DNA of 64,000 nucleotides. Origin: Chamaecrista fasciculata. Lineage: Eukaryota; Streptophyta; Magnoliopsida; Fabales; Fabaceae. The notes beneath the pieces were generated by a model. That model saw only the letters and a program-made list of their open reading frames with translations. It searched no databases and was not told the origin of the DNA. The DNA is taken from NCBI GenBank assembly GCA_003254925.1, contig QANZ01010384.1, forward strand, positions 4,387 through 68,386, read 5' to 3'. The position numbers were made by a program, and so were the translations under genes. Below, one piece after another: positions 1 to 12,721 of this stretch (position 1 is the stretch's first letter; every line of letters starts with the position of its first letter).

Positions 1-359
1 TTTTTATTTAGTTAAAATTATATTTTAATATCACAAATAATATTATTTTTACAATTTGGTCAATTAATAAATTTTTTTTTTCAATTTATTCTATTAAAAA
101 CAAATTGTGAAGGACCAAATTAAAGAAAAAAATTTAAGAGGGACTAAATTTTTTATAAAATAAATATATAAAAATTAAAAAAACAAGTATGGGCCAACCC
201 GCTAACCCAACCCAAACCAACCCGTCACTGTTTGGTTTGGGTTGGTTTGGGTTGACTCAATTATTTTCTTTAGCCCAACCCAACCCAACCTGCCAAATAA
301 ATTAGTGAGCTCAAACCAACTTATCATAAACCCAACCCAATACAGCCCGTGAACACCCT
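1..359. repeat. AT-rich flank and terminal part of a TIR element
   Basis: Positions 1-180 are AT-rich with no gene. From about 190 the sequence is dense in CCAACCC/GGGTTGG words and ends in GTGAACACCCT at 359. That end resembles the AGGGGTGTTCA terminus of the complete elements at 5355 and 22929, so this is probably the right end of a related element cut by the window edge. The other end and the target duplication are not visible. From 360 to 572 I see nothing but AT-rich sequence. Confidence 0.35.
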
Positions 360-572
360 AGTTGGAACAAAGGAATAAACTGTACCGAAGCTTATCAAAT
401 TAATGAATGCATTCTGGGAATACTTTCTTCTTAGTTCTTATTATTTAATTTTGGATAAATTTTGTCGGTGGCATATTGTTTCGTCAAGATAAAAAGATGA
501 AGAAAAGAAGTGATTATTTCATATATATGGTGTATTATATTTTTTTGTTGTTGTACTGGCTATGTAAATTAA

Positions 573-1080
573 GGGTCTGTTTGGATTACATTAGATTTTG
601 ATCCGCTTATAATTTGATCACCTTATGAGCAGATTATGAAAAATCAGATTATATTAAGAAGGATGTTTGGATTAGATTTATAAAAGTAGACTTTTAGGTG
701 TGAAATTATTTAAATAGATATGTAATGATTGTGGGTTGTAGATAGAAGAGTATGAGAATTGATAAATTGTATAGGGTAGAAATGGAAGAGAAATTTATTT
801 TTTAAATTTTTGAATTTGTGAAATAATTTGAGTTATTTGGATTAAATTATTAAAAAGTAGATTATTAATGATGAGAATTTTTGCATTGTCAATTGCAATA
901 ATCTAGATTTTTAAGAAGCTCCAATTTAGAGTTTTTTCTAGATTATCTGGATAGCTTATTTCACTTGATAAATATACATACTATAATTACAATTATCGAA
1001 TATTGTCAAATAATTTTTTATGATCACACTTACTTTTAGTTCCCTCGTTCTGTATTGACTGAACAAATTAGCCGCTAAAA
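573..1080. mobile_element. Small element, GGGTCTGTTTGG family, copy 1
   Basis: This stretch starts GGGTCTGTTTGGATT and is matched in reverse complement by 58780-59645, where a further 303-bp element is nested. Shared words include the run around TAAATAATTTCACACC (reverse strand) and the tract ending GTATTGACTGAAC. No CDS is present; the minus-strand open frame here is an accident of AT-rich sequence. The superfamily is not fixed because the right end lacks a clear inverted repeat. Confidence 0.55.
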
Positions 1081-1429
1081 AATTTGGGTAAATTACACTT
1101 TGGTACCTTTGATAGCATTGCCCATGACAAATAGTAGACATCTGCTTCCTTCAATGGTAACCATTGATGCCGCGGAGGAATCTTCCCTGTGGTTTGACCC
1201 TAATTTATTTAGGTACCTTGTGGTTTAAAAAGTTACATTTTGGTACCATGTAGTATTCTCCGTTAATACTTTGGCACTCTGAATTTTAATTCCGTTAAAA
1301 AATTAACAGAACTTCACACTTTTGGGATTATTTTGTAATTTTAATCAATTTTGGGAGATAAAATGCAATTTTTTTAAAAAAAGTAAAACAAAAAATTAAA
1401 CCTGAGCAGGACCCAAGGCTAGGAGCAGC

Positions 1430-2373
1430 GGGAGTGGCTCGGCTAAATTAGGAGGTAGATGAAGTATGGCTAAATTATGTCATCCTCACCATCCAGCTCA
1501 TCTAATGCATATAATGGTGCCACGTTGCCTTTTATTTTCTGTTGTCTTTTTCGTGCAGCTTTTTCACAATGGGAAAAGATGATGAGTTATGAGAGAGAAG
1601 GAACTGCTATGGTGTGCTAAAAAGTGTAAATTTAAGTTTTAGTCTTTAAATTATTTTAAAACTACAATTTAGTCCTTAAATATTAAAATTATATTTTTAA
1701 TCTCCTATTTTATTTTTAACAAATATCAAATATTTAAACTTTATAAATAATATTTCAAAGACTAAAAAATTATTTTTTATAAAAACAATTATGAACCAAA
1801 GAATATGTATCAGGGACTAAATAGTTAAATTATATATTCTGAAACACAAATGGAGCCAAATTACCTTCTAATTTTTTCTGGTGTTTTAGCTGCAATTTTT
1901 TCACGATAGGAAGCCATCAAGGGATAAATTATAAATTTAGAGGAATTAAAAGGCAACATGGTTTCATTTGTGTTTCTAAATTTATAATTTAATTATTTGG
2001 TCTCTCAAATATTCTTTGGTGTATAATTTTTTTATAAATATTATTTTTTTAATCTTTAAAACATTATTTGTAAACTTTAAATAGTTTATATTTGTACAAA
2101 AATAAATAAAAATATATTTTAATATATTTTTAATATTTAAGGACTAAATTATAATTTTAAAATAATTTTAAAGACTAAAACCTAAATTTACACTTTTAGC
2201 ACAGCATAGCAGTTCCTTCTCTCTCATAACTCATCCCTTCGCATTGTGAAAAAGCAGCACGAAAAGACAACAGAAAATAAAAGGCAACCTGGCACCATTA
2301 TATGCATTAGATGGTGAGGATGACATAATTTAGCCATACTTTATCTACCTCCTAATTTAGCTGAGCCACTCCC
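1430..2373. mobile_element. Foldback element with arms of about 310 bp
   Basis: The left arm begins GGGAGTGGCTCGGC at 1430. The right arm ends GCTGAGCCACTCCC at 2373. The arms are inverted copies containing a tract with ATAATGGTGCCA, a TTTTCTGTTGTC word and GAGAGAAGGAACTGC. The middle is AT-rich and non-coding. Flanking ACCCAAGG on both sides may be a target duplication. A copy of most of the element starts at 16825. Long arms and no transposase suggest a Mutator-like non-autonomous element; this is an inference. Confidence 0.65.
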
Positions 2374-4302
2374 AAACCCAAGGTCTAAACCATCACATTA
2401 AACCCTAATTAACAATTTATCTTTCTAGGACATAATAACATCAGAATTCGCATCAGTACCCTTTGAACATCACATCCATCATCAACATGCTTAATTTGTC
2501 TGTTACTCCTAGCAATTAAGAAGATCGTTTTCTTCAGTTGATAACTTTTCAGCAGTGCTCTCCATCGTTCTTTCCTAATTGGTCTGAATTCAAATCAAGC
2601 GTACCTTTAAATTAACACCTTTGGAACTTGAACTAATTATTTATTGAATTGCAACATTTTTCTTTTCAATTTATTTTACTCATATTATTATTATATAAGC
2701 AAGCGAGAGAGGGGGAGATAGATAGGGATGATAAGGGTAGGGTATGGGTAGGGTAGGGTACTATGATACCCGGACCCAAACCCAGACCCATATATAAGTA
2801 GGTATCAAAATCAATCCTCATACTCATACTCGCTGAGTAGTCTAATCCCCATATTCGGACCCGGATCCAGAAAAATTTTAAAATAAACAATTTTTTGTTA
2901 ATATAAAATTTATATTCATCCAACATTTTACATCTATGACTAATAAAAATAAAAAAAATAAATAAATAATATGAATGCATTAATAAAAGTGTAGTCTAAT
3001 CCCTAGACCCGATCCGGGTCCAAACCCATACCCATAGGATAAATTTCAGGATCCCTATTAAATATGGGTATTTTGATCATCCCTAAAGATAGGAGAGAAT
3101 AATAAGGTAAGTTTCTAATTAACAAAGTGTAGGCTTTTAATTTGTTCCTGACTAAAAAAAAACAAAATCATATATCTTTGTAACTTTGAATTAAACAGTA
3201 GTAAAATTAAGGTTACACTTTGATTAATACATGATATCACGAGGTCTACATGTTCAATTAAATGTTACTACAAAAAGTTGACTAGCCAATTTTAAACAAA
3301 AATAACGTGAAATTACAATCAACTATACAACCTCGTGATCAATGTGAGATCATAAGTTTCTCATAATGGATATCGTTACATGAAATTAGTAATGGTAAGT
3401 TATTACAAGGTTAATTCTCTCGATCATCATTAAATTACATTGAATAGTCATAATTTAAAATACATTACTCGATCACATGAAACAACAGTACGACTTTGAT
3501 ATTGATTATATGAAAGATAAGACACCTCATGACCAATGTGATTTTACAACATCCAACCATTATTATTACATGAAGTTATTTTGTAACAAACAACTCATGT
3601 GAAGCATCTAATATATGGACATTTTAAAATTAAGATTATAATAAAAGTTGACGAGATCACGTGACTATGAAGCTTGACCATCGTTACATGAAGTTAAAAA
3701 TCAATTTAAAACAAACTAGTCACATGAAATTCAACTTTGGAATATAGATTTAAAGTTTGAGTGAAACTAAAGTTACCTCGTGATCAATGTGATTATGATC
3801 CAGTATAAAAAGAACTTAGATTTCACCAAGTACTCACAAAACAGATTCATGTACGCAAGTTAACTTTACATAGAATCAAAGATATGAGAGCTACACGATA
3901 GTAGAGTCTGGAAAATAAAACTGACAAGATGGGAGACTTAATTTGTAAGTATGATCTTTTTGTTAATTGCTTTTTTCTTTTCACAATTGTTTGAGTTTTT
4001 GGCTTAATCACTTGGTACAAATTTTAAGACTTATTTAAGATTGAGTGAGTTTGATGTAAAGGGTGCAATTGTTGAACTACAAGGTGAATTTTGATTTCAA
4101 GTTTTGAGAAACTAAATCAGTTGAATTATATGTTTATTTTTCAAATGGTGAGTTTTGAATTGACATCAAGTAGTATTACTTAGTAAAAACTATTTTAAGT
4201 TTTATTAGTTATAGTTCTCATAGTTGTGACTTACTGAGTTTAATTGTTTGTCTTTATTCCAGGAAAATGATCATTTTGCATCAAACTACTCCACTTTCTT
4301 TT
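2121..4302. repeat. Duplicated block, copy 1 (identical to 17446-19627)
   Basis: Every landmark here recurs exactly 15,325 bases downstream, so no insertions or deletions separate the copies, and I saw no base difference on reading. Upstream of 2121 the two copies (1509-2120 and 16825-17445) differ by substitutions and small indels. The block includes the hAT-like MITE at 2723 and the promoter, exon 1 and intron of unit-U copy A. Confidence 0.85.
2723..3085. mobile_element. hAT-like MITE with TAGGGATGAT ends
   Basis: The left end is TAGGGATGAT and the right end is ATCATCCCTA, matching the Ac/hAT-type terminus. The flanks GAGATAGA and AAGATAGG agree at 6 of 8 positions, as expected for a worn 8-bp target duplication. 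The interior is rich in GGGTA/TACCC words and carries no transposase. An identical copy lies at 18048-18410 inside the duplicated block. Confidence 0.65.
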
Positions 4303-4476
4303 GGAATATTCAAATGGATAAATTTCCATTGGAGAATGAAAAAGGCAAGAGTGAATCTAAAGTCATTCAGTGATTTCTACGATGTCTTGGTGATAAAGAA
4401 ATTGTCATTATTTGAAGCCACGACCTTTGTCCAAAAAATTCTAAAGATGCAACAACAAAACTCAAATACAACTTAG
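3804..4476 (+). pseudogene. Unit-U gene, copy A (unknown function, broken exon 1)
   Basis: I do not recognise this family. A TATAAAAAG box at 3804 is followed 125 nt later by an ATG at 3929. Exon 1 is 3929-3944 and ends at a GTAAGT donor. Exon 2 starts after CCAG at 4263 and stays open to 4476, ending in the residues ILKMQQQNSNTT. Copies C and D have a 17-nt exon 1, whereas copy A has lost one G, so the spliced frame meets a stop at the junction. The frame in exon 2 is nevertheless kept in line with copy D (shared residues include FKW, WRMKKARV and LKMQQQNS). An alternative frame (DHFASN, IQMDKF) also looks conserved, so the true coding frame is unsettled. A further tract at 4726-4830 with residues AAHGWWELGHVKGENNDDE recurs in copy C and may be 3' exon or UTR. 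Confidence 0.35.
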
Positions 4477-5354
4477 GTACGACATCAAATGTTCTGGTAA
4501 TTGGGTGTTGTTCTTATAGCCTCTCTCTAATTGTAGATTGCATAACGTTCACTCATGTTTAACACATGATTTCATTTTTATGTATATTCATACTCGACTG
4601 AAACAAGAAAGGAAGCGATACTTTGCAAGCTCAACTACCAAATTGCACCATTGTTGCTTCTCAGAACATAGCAGAGCAGAGCAAAAACACAAGATTTTGG
4701 GAGATAAGCTAGCGGTTATGCGGAGTTGTGGGTGGATTCTACGGCAGCTCATGGCTGGTGGGAGCTCGGCCATGTCAAAGGCGAAAACAATGACGATGAA
4801 GAGAGAAAAAAGTATATTAGGCACAAAATCGGAACTATATATATACCTTACAACTTGAAGTGGTTGTTTAATAATTTCATTGTATTATACAGTCATTCAA
4901 TAAATAGTCCACTTGAAAGTAGAATAGGCACAAAAACGGAACTACAAATTGAAGTGGTTGAATTTCTATTATTTAACAATTTCTTTGTATTATACACTCA
5001 TATTCAAATATATAGTCCCTTTGAAAGAATTACCAGTTCCATGAATAAAACCCCCGGCAACTTGGTGATCAAGGATAGTGGTGATGGTGTTGGGGCATAG
5101 AAACAAGAAAATTTGGTGTAAGATTTTATACAAAAAATTTAAATTGTGTCAAAGAAATGCAATCAGTTGAAATAGTCCAAATTAAGAGACTAAATAGTCC
5201 AAACGTCATAACTTTTAGAAACATAGTATAAAATATTAATATTTTAAAAATTAAACTGTAATTTAGTGTAATCTTCAAGAACTGTCTTGTTAGTTTACTC
5301 TTTTATTTTTTCTTTTTACCATATTTGATCAAGCCATGGTGTAGACCAATTATT

Positions 5355-6481
5355 AGGGGTGTTCAAAGGTTGGATTGGATCGGTTTGGACAATTTTTTTC
5401 AACCGAACCGAATAGATTGGATGACAACCAAAGTCATCCAATCAATCCAGTCATTTTGAGTCATCCAAACCAATCCAAACCGACTTCAATCGGTTTGGAT
5501 TGGATCGGTTAATCGGTTAATAGATAAAAATCTGAAAACTTCATAAAAACTCGAAAAAATTCAGAATCAATGCATATTAATCTCTAATTTTATAACAAAA
5601 TCAATATACCACCTAAAATTTCATTGTCTTAGCCAGCAAACTTTTTTGTTTGATAAAATAGTGCTACATTCATCACTAAAATAAGTCAAAGTACATAATT
5701 ACATAACAAAAGAAGTAACCAGCATTAAAACTGATATCAAAGAAAAAAAAATTAAAATCCGACGAGCACATACCACAGAACAGAGGGACGAGCACTGGCA
5801 AGGTGAGACGAGCACGGTGACGAGCATGGCGGACGAACAGCGACGAAGAGCAACCAGCAGCGGCGATGACGAGCAGAACCACAAGCAACAGCGGCGACGG
5901 GAGCAGAACCAGAATGACCGGCAACGACGACGAGCAACACCCAGAATGAGACCGGCGACGAGCAGAACCAGAATGAGACCGGCGACGAGCAGAACCAGAA
6001 TGAGATCGGCGACGAGCAGAACGACCGGCAACGACGACGAGGAACACGACGACGACGAGGAACGACGAAGACTGAGTGAATGAGGGACGAATTTGTTGAA
6101 TGTTGTTGATGATGGAGAGAGAGGTAGGGTTTTTTTCGCAGGTTGGAGAAGGAATAGAGGATGGAGGCGGCTAGGTTTGTTTGTTGAAGATATGGTATGG
6201 TATGACTTATGACTTATGAGTCATTTTTAACCAAAAAAAAAAAAGACTCATGAGTCATTAAAGAGGAAGATGCAGACCAAAAAAAAAAAGAGGCAGATGT
6301 AATATTTGGTTCGGTTTGGTTTGGTCGGTTTTGTATGTTTTAAAAAAACCGAACCGAACCAATCGGTTTCTATAAATTTTATCCAATACATCTGATTACA
6401 TGATCGGTTTTGTTCGGTTTTGGTTGGATCGGTTTGGATCGGATCGGTTGAGTTTGGATCGGATTGGATTTGAACACCCCT
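5355..6481. mobile_element. Mutator-like TIR element with GC-rich insert, copy 1
   Basis: The ends are AGGGGTGTTCAAA and TTTGAACACCCCT. The direct flanks are ACCAATTATT on both sides (5345-5354 and 6482-6491), a perfect 10-bp duplication. Subterminal arms are packed with GGTTTGGAT/ATCCAAACC words. The core (about 5755-6075) is abruptly GC-rich, with a 24-bp tandem repeat built on CGACGAGCAGAACCAGAATG and very Arg/Ser-rich open frames on both strands. It has no transposase. The uninterrupted site is preserved in unit copy C at 13265-13274. The frames inside are unlikely to be functional; the GC-rich core may be captured genic DNA. Confidence 0.8.
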
Positions 6482-6521
6482 ACCAATTATTACTTACTAG
6501 AACTCAGAGAGGATGCTGAGT

Positions 6522-7742
6522 TGTGAGATCCTAGAATTTTAGATTTTAGTTTTAGGGGTTTAAAAATAGAATTAATGGTTTCTAGAATTCAAAATAGATT
6601 TTGAGCTAGTTTCCGACCAGTATTAGAAGTTTTAGTTTAGATTTTGTTTTTTAGAAATTAGCAAACCCGGTAATTTAGAATTTTAATCGTCATATTTGAG
6701 ACCATCATATTTTGTTTGGCTTGTGATAAAAATGTGGGAGCAAGGAGTTTAAAATTTTATCTGACTTTTATTTTGGTATTGCAATAAATCACATTCGAGT
6801 AAGAAACGTGAGATGTCAGAGATAGAGTTTTTAAAAATAAATTTTTTATTTGAAATCTACAAAACGAATCAAATAATATAACTTTTGTAAAAAATTCCAC
6901 TTTGAAAAATGTGTTTTTAGGGACTACAACGTAAGAAATTCTAAAGTTTAGAGAATATGCCTGAGAATATTCCCTTCCTAGAACCGGAAAGATCTCTTTG
7001 CCCTAACTTCATAAATTACTTTCAGCCTCCCCAACTTTGAGAATTAGCAAAATAGCCCCTACAACTTTGACCGTCCTTATCTCCTTCCAAACCTTCTTGG
7101 TGGTGCGTTATTTCCCTCTTTTTTTTTTTCTCTCGTTTGTTTCCCTCCATCTTGAGACTTGATTTTTGCTATTTCGGATGATGGTCTTCTATAATTTATT
7201 GGTTGTTTATGATGTTCTTAACATTCTTAGACAATGATTAGTAGCTTGTTCTCACTTTCACTAATTATAGACCCGATAGAAATTTAGGGTTCACATGAAT
7301 TGGGGGTTTTGGCCAAATCTTTCATGTTTCTTGAAATTAATAGTTTTAATAAACTATTTTCATGACAATAATTAATTCTGCATCATCGGTTTAATGCTTG
7401 GTTTCATTTTCTATGAAATTTGGACCTGATGAAATTGTAAAGCAAACTTTAATTGGGATTTTGACATAATCCTTGAGTTTTCTTGAAATTTTTAGATTAG
7501 ATGAGTTCAATGGACTATAATAATGAGTTCTAATGTATTAATTTAAATTTAAAATGCGTATTTTGAAATTTAACTATCATGCACAAAGCTTCAAAGTTGC
7601 ATTTTGGTCCTTATGGATAATTTGATAGATTTGATGAATTAAATAGGATACGTTGGAATTATTGTGGGTAGGCTTATGACATGAGATAAACTCATGTCCG
7701 TGCCGATCACGTGCTCCCACAGATAGATTGGGAGTCATGACA
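6522..7742. mobile_element. Probable solo LTR, Ty3-gypsy-like
   Basis: The tract opens TGTGAGATCC and closes GGAGTCATGACA, a TG..CA pair of the kind seen in plant gypsy LTRs. It is flanked by (T)GAGT and GAGT. Unit copy C reads straight through the site at about 13298-13306 (GCTGAATAAG), so these 1.2 kb are an insertion. No PBS, PPT or coding sequence is present. The superfamily call rests only on the terminal sequences. Confidence 0.6.
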
Positions 7743-7820
7743 GAGTAAGGGAGGCTTAATTTGCTTTTCAACAATGGTCATTTTAAGTTAATTTTAAATT
7801 TAAAAATCAATGTGTATTTT

Positions 7821-9371
7821 CCAAGGATATTAAAACCAGACCGAACCGCCCGGTTCAACCGGTTGAACCATGAATCGGTGCCTGGTCCGGTCCAAGTTGG
7901 CTTAAGAACTGAATGTGTTTCGAACTAGTCAAGAATTGCTCAAACCGGTCAAAAACCAGGAAAACCAGCATGAACCGGCCGGTTTGGAGCATAACCGGTT
8001 CACTGTTTTTTTTTAAAAAAAATTATGGATGAACAACCAGAAAAAGGAGATTTGGATGGAGATGAACAAATCTTGTTGGAGTTGCTACCTGAAAATAAGA
8101 GAAACACCTAAAAACAAGAACAAACTGTTAGTAAATAAAATGCGTGGTCCTGAGCTGAGGCACGGATATCTCGCTTTCTTTAAGGTAATTCACGCCTCCC
8201 ACGAGTTGATTTAGTCATATCACCCGGTGCAGCGACACAGTACTCGTCTGTTTAATCTATCACCTCTGCACTAAGGTAATAGATAGGACTCTATCTCTCA
8301 CACTTTTTTCTCTATCCAAGTATATAAAATTGTTTCTTAGAATTTTTACAATTAACACCTATCACACTCCTCCTTGTTATCTTGATAGCTTATATATATA
8401 TATATATAGATCAGCCACCAAAAGCTAGACGTTGCTCATCATTGAAGGAACATAATAAACACATTAAAATGCATATGTTTTAGCCATTTACTTGTTTTAA
8501 TTTCATGCATCAACGGCCATAGTCCAACGTTCATATAATAGAAAATTAGAAATCCATTAGTGTTTATAATGTAATTAGTGACCAACGTTTATATTTCCAA
8601 TGAATAAATATGTATGAAAAATAATGATATTAACTATAATTATAATTTTATAATAATATCCAACAAATCTGAACAATATAAAAAAAAATATTGATAAACA
8701 AAACAAGATATAAATGAAAAAGAAGAGATTTAAATGAACAAGAAGTTCTGAAACTTGGATATAGAGTAGATGAAGAAGGATGAGCATCATACAACTGAGG
8801 AGCAAATAAATTGAGAAACAATGGTGGAGGAAAGTTGATACAAGTGAACAAAGATTCAAAGTTTGTAAGGAAGAAGGGTGAAAACGCTAAACAATTTTGC
8901 TTTGTGGTCTTTGTTCCAAAACATGAATAATGGTGTTGTTTTTAATTAATAGGATGAATGTTTATTTCCTTTTTGTGTTTTATTTCCTTCTTGTAATTTA
9001 TTTCCTTCTTGTAGTTTATTTCCTTCTTATAGTTTGTCCTGATTGTGGTTTATTTCATTTTTATTGATTGACCTGATTGTAGTTTATTTCTGTGTTAGTT
9101 TATTTTCTTATTGTGTTTATTTGACTATTTATATGTTATAAATTTATAATAACTCTTTATGAACTTGTTTATGACATATTAATTTTGAATTTTATTATAT
9201 ATAGAGTTTTTTTTAATTATAATTAGTATTTTATTATTTTTTTGGTCTAGTATTTATTAATATATTATTTATTTATTTATTAATTTGTAAACGGTCCGAC
9301 TTCGGTTGATCTTCAGTTGAACCATTGAACCTCTACTTCAACCGGTTCAATTGCGATTTTAAAAACCTTGG
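7821..9371. mobile_element. TIR element, CCAAGG..CCTTGG, with ACCGG-rich arms
   Basis: It begins CCAAGGATATTAAAACC and ends TTTTAAAAACCTTGG, with arms rich in AACCGGTT words near both ends (7840-8000 and 9290-9350). The flanks share TATT. The empty site is visible in copy C, where TGTGTATTGTCTGAATAA is continuous at 13367-13384. The interior is AT-rich, contains a (TA)n run at about 8391-8408, and encodes nothing recognisable. Confidence 0.7.
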
Positions 9372-10380
9372 TATTGTCTGAATAAATTATTATTAATAAC
9401 ATAAAAATGGCTTGTAAAATATTTTATTTGGATAAATAATTAATTAGACTATAAAAAATTGAAGTTTATTTAAATTTAAAATGAGATGAAAACAAATTAC
9501 GCCAAAATAAGAGCGGGGAAGAAGCCATAAAGAGAAGACAAAGGATTCAGGAGAATTTTTTATTTTTTGCCTGACAAGAGAATATTGTATGAGAGTGAAA
9601 AAGAATTTTTTTTTTTAGGAATTTCAGACAAAACCAAAATTTATTCATTTTTACAATATGAAGTTAAAAAATAATGATTTATTTTATTTTAAGAAATTGT
9701 TAAAATACTAAGTTTTGAAAGATAAGAATTTAGATCACGACAAAATATTATCCAAAATAATACTTTTTTTTTTTGCAGAGTCCAGATTCCCTCGTCATCT
9801 TCTCCAAATGTGAATGAATGCGTAGTTCAAAATTCATTTCTTTCTTCCATCTGTGATTGAGTCTCTCTTCAATACCATTCAACTAGCTAGTGTAAAACTT
9901 TTAAAGATCAAAATGAAACAAAATGATTTATCTCATACTTCAAGGTTTATAAAAAAAAAATGTTTCTGATCCCACATTTTCTAGATGTAACGAAGAGGCC
10001 CATAACAAAAAAAGAGTAATGGAGTTTGAATCCATCACTGTTTTTCACTTTTTCTTATCATGCTCAACTCTAAGCGTCATCCTCCAAGCTCCGAACAAGG
10101 AATCTAGTCGACCATTGGGTGGAGAGCAGCTCCTCCAAGTGTTTCAACCATGGATGGTGAAGGAAGATGAAGATGGAAGGCAAGAGGAGAAAGGGGGACG
10201 AGTTGGAGGCAAGGTGAGGTGAGAATGACGTGTGAATGAGGGTTTTAGGTGGGTATATGTTAAATGATGAGTTGGGTCGGTTTAGGAATAATATTTCAGG
10301 TCTTAGGGTTTAGTTTCGGGTAATATGAATGCAAAATCGGGTTGGGTTTACAAAAATATGAAATCAGCATGAAAAAGCGC
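9372..10380. repeat. Distal part of unit U, copy A; no gene
   Basis: Sequence continues colinear with copy C (13371-13990): CTGAATAAATTATTATTAATA, then an AAACAAATTA-GCCAAAAT tract, and near 9990-10050 a GAGGCCCATAA...AAGAGTAATGGA tract. No promoter or exon is evident. The short open frame at 10019-10222 has no recognisable domain and I do not call it a gene. Confidence 0.5.
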
Positions 10381-10990
10381 GACAAGGCCGTTGGAAAGCT
10401 GCTACTGTGCATAGCGGCGGACCAACGACTAAAGGCACTGTAATTGAGGCCTTTGGAAAGCCATTAAGGCAAGAGGCGGCTTCCCAACGGCCTAGTATAA
10501 AAAAATGGTGTTTCGCCTTCGTTTCGCTCCCGACTTCATTCCGCTTTGATCCCGGTCTTCTTCCACTTCAATCCTTGGGTCTTTGGCTCCTAAAAACTTA
10601 CAATTGCACTAAGATAAACATGTAAAACCTCAAGATCTAATTAAACACTTAAAACATGAGAGAATTACACTAGAAACCGATAAAAGGACCAAAATGCAAT
10701 TGCGATCTCAATGCAACAATTATCATATCTAGAGGTCTAAAACATATATGTTATAAAACATCATAAAACACATCCAAAGACCTCTAGATAGCATGGTATA
10801 AACCGGCTCGATCAACTCCCCCACACTTAGGACTTTGCACTCCTGAGGAAAGGTAAGACTAAAGAGAAACTAAGCATGCAAAAGACACAATCTATTTACC
10901 AAATCCCACAAGGTAACAACAACATGCATGAACCCAAACTAAAGATTAGACCGAATTAAGACAATTGAAACCAATCAACGATCAAATTGA
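10381..10990. repeat. Possible LTR-retrotransposon remnant
   Basis: The higher-GC tract with ACTCCCCCACACTTAGG, GACCTCTAGATAGCATGG and long stretches of short direct phrases resembles untranslated regions of gypsy-type (Athila-like) plant elements. No LTR pair, PBS or polyprotein is visible, so this is a weak call. The 72-residue open frame at 10407-10625 is probably not a gene. Confidence 0.3.
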
Positions 10991-11730
10991 ATAATGTAAT
11001 AAATAATAAACATTAATTATTTTAAATATATATAAAATATAAACATTATTTTGTAGAAATAGATTACGTTACAAGAATAATTTTTTATTTTGTAGAAACA
11101 ATACATAATTTATTTTTTAAAAAATAAATGTAAGTGTGTATGAAGAAAAATCAAGAGTATATTTGGAAAATATTGATTATTCTTAGGATTATTTAAGTTG
11201 AACTAAACATAAGAATACAACATTATTGGAAATATCATAAAATAATTATAGGAATATTTTAACTCACCCAGATAGATTGTTTTTTAATATTCATGATAAT
11301 CATATTCTTGGGAGTTACATTCCCAAGAGTATGATTTCCGGGACTAAAAAATAATTTGCGTACCAAACTCCCCCTTAAGGTGATCATGATTTAAGATATT
11401 TCCACTTGACTTCCTCTTTAAGAAAAGAATATATCAAATTATCTAATTTTTATGATTAAAAATTATTTAATTCTAAATTAAATTTAATTTAGCTTAAATT
11501 AATAATTGAACTAATTAAGATTTACTTTTATCAAAGAGCAAATTAGTTAAAATCTTCAAGTCATGAGGATGATGCCACCTTTACCCATTTTCGTATTGAC
11601 CCCAACAACTCTTTTATAAAATGGCCAACAAGTTTTCTTATTTGTGAAAATTTCTCAAAACTTGTATTTATTTGGAGAAAAGGTCTAAAAGTCAAAATAA
11701 TTATAAGAATAACACAGAAAAAATAGGTTG
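10991..11730. other. AT-rich intergenic DNA with one hairpin
   Basis: No gene is seen. The one structure is an inverted repeat at about 11300-11333 (CATATTCTTGGGA, short loop, TTCCCAAGAGTATG). It is followed by a TTTGCGTACCAAACTCCCCC tract that looks like one end of a small TIR element whose other end I could not place. Confidence 0.4.
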
Positions 11731-12156
11731 TTCACAATAATTTATTATAAGGTTAATTCTCCTGATCATTATTAATTGACGTTGAATAATCAATTTGAAA
11801 TACACTACTCACATGAAAGGTGTACGACTTTAATATTGATAATATAAAATTTAAGACACCTCGTGATCAATTCACGAGATTCAACCTTTATTATTATTAC
11901 ATGATGAAGTTGAATTACTTTGTAACAAACAACTCACGTGGAGCATCTAATATGTAGACAATTTAAAATTAAGATTATGATAAAAGTTAACTCAATTAGT
12001 AGAAGATCACATGGCCTAGAAGCTTGATCATCATTACGTGAAGTTAAAAACTAATTTATAACAAACTAGTCACGTCAAATTCAACTTTACGGTATAGATT
12101 TAAAAATTGAGTGAAACTAATAAAGTTACCTCATGATTCACGTGATTATAATCAAG

Positions 12157-12721
12157 TATAAAAGACACCTAGATTACACTTAATTAGTACTCACAAAATA
12201 GTTCTGCGCACTCAAACTATCTTTACATAGAATCAAGGATATGTAGAGTCTAGAAACAAATTGACAAGATGGGGAGACTCAATTTGTAAGTGTAATCTTC
12301 CTTTAGTGCATTGGTTTTCTTTTTCACATTTGTTTGAAATTTTGGCTTAATTAATCACATGGTACAAATCTTGACTTAGCCAATATTGAATTGTTTGATG
12401 GTAAAGGGTGCCATAGTTGACGTTCAAGTTGCGAGAAACCAAATCATTTAAAATACGTTTATTTTTTTCAATACCTTCAAACGGTGAGTTTTAAATTGAC
12501 ATCAAGTAGTATTACTTTGCTCATAGTAGTGATGAGTGTAATCAGTTTATCCTTATTGCAGATGTATGAACATTTTGCATCAAATTGTTCCACATCCTCT
12601 CCGAATATTCAAATGGACAAATTTCAATTGGAGAATGGAAAAGGCAAGAGCAAAACTAAAATCATGTAGTAATTTCTATGATGTTTTGGTGATGGAGAAG
12701 TTGTCATTTTCGAAGCTATGA
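12157..12721 (+). pseudogene. Unit-U gene, copy C (unknown function)
   Basis: A TATAAAAG box (12157) lies 112 nt before the ATG at 12269. Exon 1 (12269-12285) ends at a GTAAGT donor. Exon 2 begins at 12562 after TTGCAG. Spliced, it reads MGRLNLCMNILHQ and stays open for 58 codons, then stops at 12719. A small deletion in the stretch corresponding to SLFEA of copy A shifts the frame; after it, the motif TFVHEILKMQQQNSN continues in another frame. The upstream 400 bp match copies A, B and D, including CACGTGA-like words. Function is unknown. I regard it as a decayed member of the family. Confidence 0.35.

Noticed and set aside
181..360. Telomere-like repeat (AACCC/GGGTT words)
   Set aside because: There is no run of the plant TTTAGGG unit; the words are irregular and end in a transposon-like terminus.
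5676..6083. Arg/Ser-rich open frames on both strands of the GC-rich core
   Set aside because: They come from a tandem 24-bp repeat within a transposon with proven ends; open frames in several registers are expected from such sequence.
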